From assembly GCA_019693395.1 (NCBI GenBank), contig JAAMXP010003162.1, forward strand, positions 1 to 10,027: DNA of 10,027 nucleotides, written 5' to 3'. Position numbers and translations under genes: made by a program. Each line of letters begins with the position of its first letter. Position 1 is the stretch's first letter. Positions 8,383-10,027 of this stretch are shown here, piece after piece. The notes below the pieces were generated by a model. It was not told the origin of the DNA. It made no database searches and saw only the letters and a program-made list of their open reading frames with translations. This DNA comes from Ettlia oleoabundans. Its lineage: Eukaryota; Chlorophyta; Chlorophyceae; Chlamydomonadales.

Positions 8383-9094
8383 TCAACTGCCAACCAGCAC
8401 GCCTTGTGAGCCGCCCGCCCCAGGCCCCTGCAGCTTGCTGCCCGTGCCACTGCTGCCGCCGCCTTCTCCCTCCCCCTTGATACGTATGTTGTACTTCTGC
8501 TGGTACGCCAACACCTCCTTCTGCTTTGCGGCCAGCTGCTTTTCATATGTAGCTACCAGCTGCAGCATGGTAGGCAGACGAGAGGTGTAAGGGGGCTCCT
8601 TGACGATTGCATAGGGAGTGAACTGAGGTGCATTTTAGGGGCTCAAGTCCCTCCAAAGGCTGCAGCCGCAAGTCTCGTTGCCATGCACACGAAACATAGT
8701 TGGTGTTCATCAAAGATGCAACCTGTCAGGCAGAGAAGACCAGAGGGGCAGCACCACGTGCGCTCCACCGCCTCAGGCGCTCTGCCTTCGTGCCTGGCTG
8801 GCTCACTCATCTGTCCAGCCTGCAGGCACCCTCACTCACCGCTGCCAGGCTATCCCGGGTTTTCTTCACTGCAGGAAGCACCTCTGCTACCGTGCGCTCC
8901 ACCAGCACCTCGCCCACCAGGCGGAAGCACTTGCGCTGGGCGTCAAGCGGCTCTAGTGTCTTGATGACCAGGTCGTGCTCCGCCACCTCCTGCTGCCGTT
9001 CAATCGACGCTGCTGTTAGCTGCTCTCGCTCCTCCATGAGCTGCTGGAAGCGGGAGACGATTTCCTGCTCCGTCTTCGGGTCGCCTGAAGCCAT
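8383..9094 (-). CDS. PFD2: Prefoldin subunit 2, complete
   Basis: Beta-class subunit of the heterohexameric cytosolic prefoldin, which hands unfolded actin and tubulin to the CCT chaperonin (family knowledge). Two exons, 9094-8840 and 8559-8383, meet in phase 0 across a 280-base GT-AG intron (donor GCG|GTGAGT, acceptor CTGCAG). Product 143 residues; usual length about 110-155. The N-terminal coiled-coil helix contains EQEIVSRFQQLMEEREQLTA, followed by DLVIKTLEPLDAQRKCFRLV and the beta-hairpin signature GEVLVERTVAEVLPA. Exon 2 encodes the second helix (TYEKQLAAKQKEVLAYQQKY) and the typical NIRIKGE ending. An extra Gly/Ser-rich tail of about 25 residues follows and is probably disordered. The start is the first ATG of the open frame, just before EQEI, as expected for the family. 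Tail-to-tail with the kinase-phosphatase gene and head-to-head with the probable prolyl-tRNA synthetase. Confidence 0.95.
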
Positions 9095-9383
9095 GTCTGC
9101 CCAGCTGCCAGTGCGATGGGATGAATTAAGCTGCTTGTGCCGGGCAGAGGTTATGCCCAGAGTAAATTAGGATAGCGGCAAACCACAGTGCCAGTTGAAG
9201 CAGGGAAATTGAAGCGACGGCCGACAAGGGACGGCAGGCAGGGGTTGCAGCTGTGATGTTTCGAAGTGCTCAGATTGTGGGGTATAAACAGCCGGCGAGA
9301 ACCGTTTGCATAGGTGTAAATGTATAGCACACAGCATGCCACGGTGTCATCCTTAGCCTGAGTGAGAACGCGCCCTTGCGGTA
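9095..9383. promoter_or_regulatory. Divergent promoter region between prefoldin 2 and probable ProRS
   Basis: The two start codons face away from each other with 289 bases between them. TATAAA at 9283-9288 on the plus strand is a good TATA box about 96 bases before the probable ProRS ATG. I see no comparable element for prefoldin 2 on the minus strand. Confidence 0.5.
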
Positions 9384-10027
9384 ATGCAATGCCATTACTG
9401 TATGTTGCTGTTCTCGAGCAACAACAGGTGAGGCTGCGTTTTGCACTCGTATTCAACGCCGAGCTGCAACCTAGCCCGGCTCACACAGATGCAAGCTACC
9501 CGGGCTATCAGAAGCACTGGAGCCACGGCACAATTGACCAGGACCATCGTGCCTGGGTGCCTGAGGTGGGAGGTGGCACTGGGGGTGGCCTGCGGTTCAG
9601 CCTGCGTGCCGCCACAGCAGGCAATAGCATCTCTGCAGCACACGATGGTTCTTTTGGGTTTACAATGCATGCATCTGCACCCTTGGGTTTCACATGCCAT
9701 CATACACTGCTGCAGGGGGTCCGCATGGCTGCGTGGCGCCGGGCAGAGGTGCCCCAGCCGACCGGCGGTGCGGCGGGGCCTGGCAGCACGCACCACCACC
9801 GCTGAAGTGGCCACTGAGCAGCAACCCAGGCAGCAGAAGCAGCAGAAGAAGCAGCAACAACAACAAAAGCAGCAAGGTGGCGGGAAGAAGGGGGAAGCCA
9901 AGGCCATCACTCCTAAGACGGAAGATTTTTCCAGGTGCATGGAGCGGTGCGAGCCTGCCCGTGAGGCGAGGCACGGTGTGTGAAGGGGCTTGAGTGTGTG
10001 TGTACGGGGGGGGGGGGGGGGGGGGGG
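9384..10027 (+). CDS. Probable organellar prolyl-tRNA synthetase, first two exons only
   Basis: Exons 9384-9427 and 9716-9934 join in phase (AG plus G gives Arg) and encode 87 codons plus two bases; the following intron (donor TCCAG|GTGCAT) runs off the window. An in-frame TGA at 9363-9365 limits the start to the ATG at 9384 or the one at 9402. The first ~40 residues are rich in Arg, Ser and Ala (for example RRGLAARTTT), like a transit peptide. A Gln/Lys-rich low-complexity run follows (about residues 52-65), then GGGKKGEAKAITPKTEDFSR. AITPxxxDFsrW is the opening of the catalytic core of eukaryote-type and plant-organellar prolyl-tRNA synthetases, where WYLDV follows; here the exon stops at that point. 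The enzyme would attach proline to tRNA-Pro in plastid and/or mitochondrion. The assignment rests on one short motif, so another protein is possible. Confidence 0.6.
10006..10027. repeat. Poly-G run at the window end
   Basis: Twenty-two G residues reach the last base, preceded by a short TG-rich stretch (9994-10003). It lies in intron 2 of the probable ProRS gene. By analogy with the tract at 7303 it may mark a sequence gap or contig end. Confidence 0.9.

Noticed and set aside
9362..9805. A 147-residue open frame overlapping the probable ProRS start.
   Set aside because: It opens at a non-ATG codon, runs through the predicted intron 1, and is in a different frame from the AITPKTEDFS motif.
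1..10027. Bacterial operons, defence systems, CRISPR arrays or transposons.
   Set aside because: Genes are spliced eukaryotic genes; no direct-repeat arrays, terminal inverted repeats, transposase or reverse-transcriptase motifs were found.

Overview
The window looks like nuclear DNA from a green alga. The genes are intron-rich with short introns of roughly 160-320 bases, most splice sites are GT-AG, and the coding DNA is GC-rich. One gene encodes RAF1, a Rubisco assembly chaperone confined to cyanobacteria and the green lineage, and at least two or three of the encoded proteins have N-termini that look like organelle transit peptides. I cannot name the genus. No mobile element, tRNA, rRNA or CRISPR array was seen.

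Layout, left to right. (1) Positions 1-2291, minus strand: an IMP-specific 5'-nucleotidase (ISN1), six exons visible, 3' end beyond the left edge. (2) Positions 2597-5191, plus strand: RAF1, seven exons, complete, 482 residues. It shares a divergent intergenic region of about 305 bases with ISN1. (3) Positions 5411-8179, plus strand: a five-exon gene joining an N-terminal polynucleotide-kinase-like P-loop kinase to a C-terminal FCP1/NIF-type HAD phosphatase through a long disordered linker. This is the most unusual gene here. One intron holds a poly-G tract with an unresolved four-N gap. (4) Positions 8383-9094, minus strand: prefoldin subunit 2, two exons, complete, tail-to-tail with gene 3. 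(5) Positions 9384 to beyond the right edge, plus strand: the first two exons of a probable organellar prolyl-tRNA synthetase, divergent from prefoldin 2. The window ends in another poly-G run.

The genes do not form one pathway. They are housekeeping and plastid functions: purine nucleotide breakdown, Rubisco assembly, probable nucleic-acid end modification, chaperone delivery to CCT, and aminoacylation. All exon models were built by hand from homology to remembered families plus splice consensus and codon phase. Every internal junction given below keeps the reading frame. Two introns, in RAF1 and in the kinase-phosphatase gene, appear to be GC-AG with the donor CAG|GCAAG.
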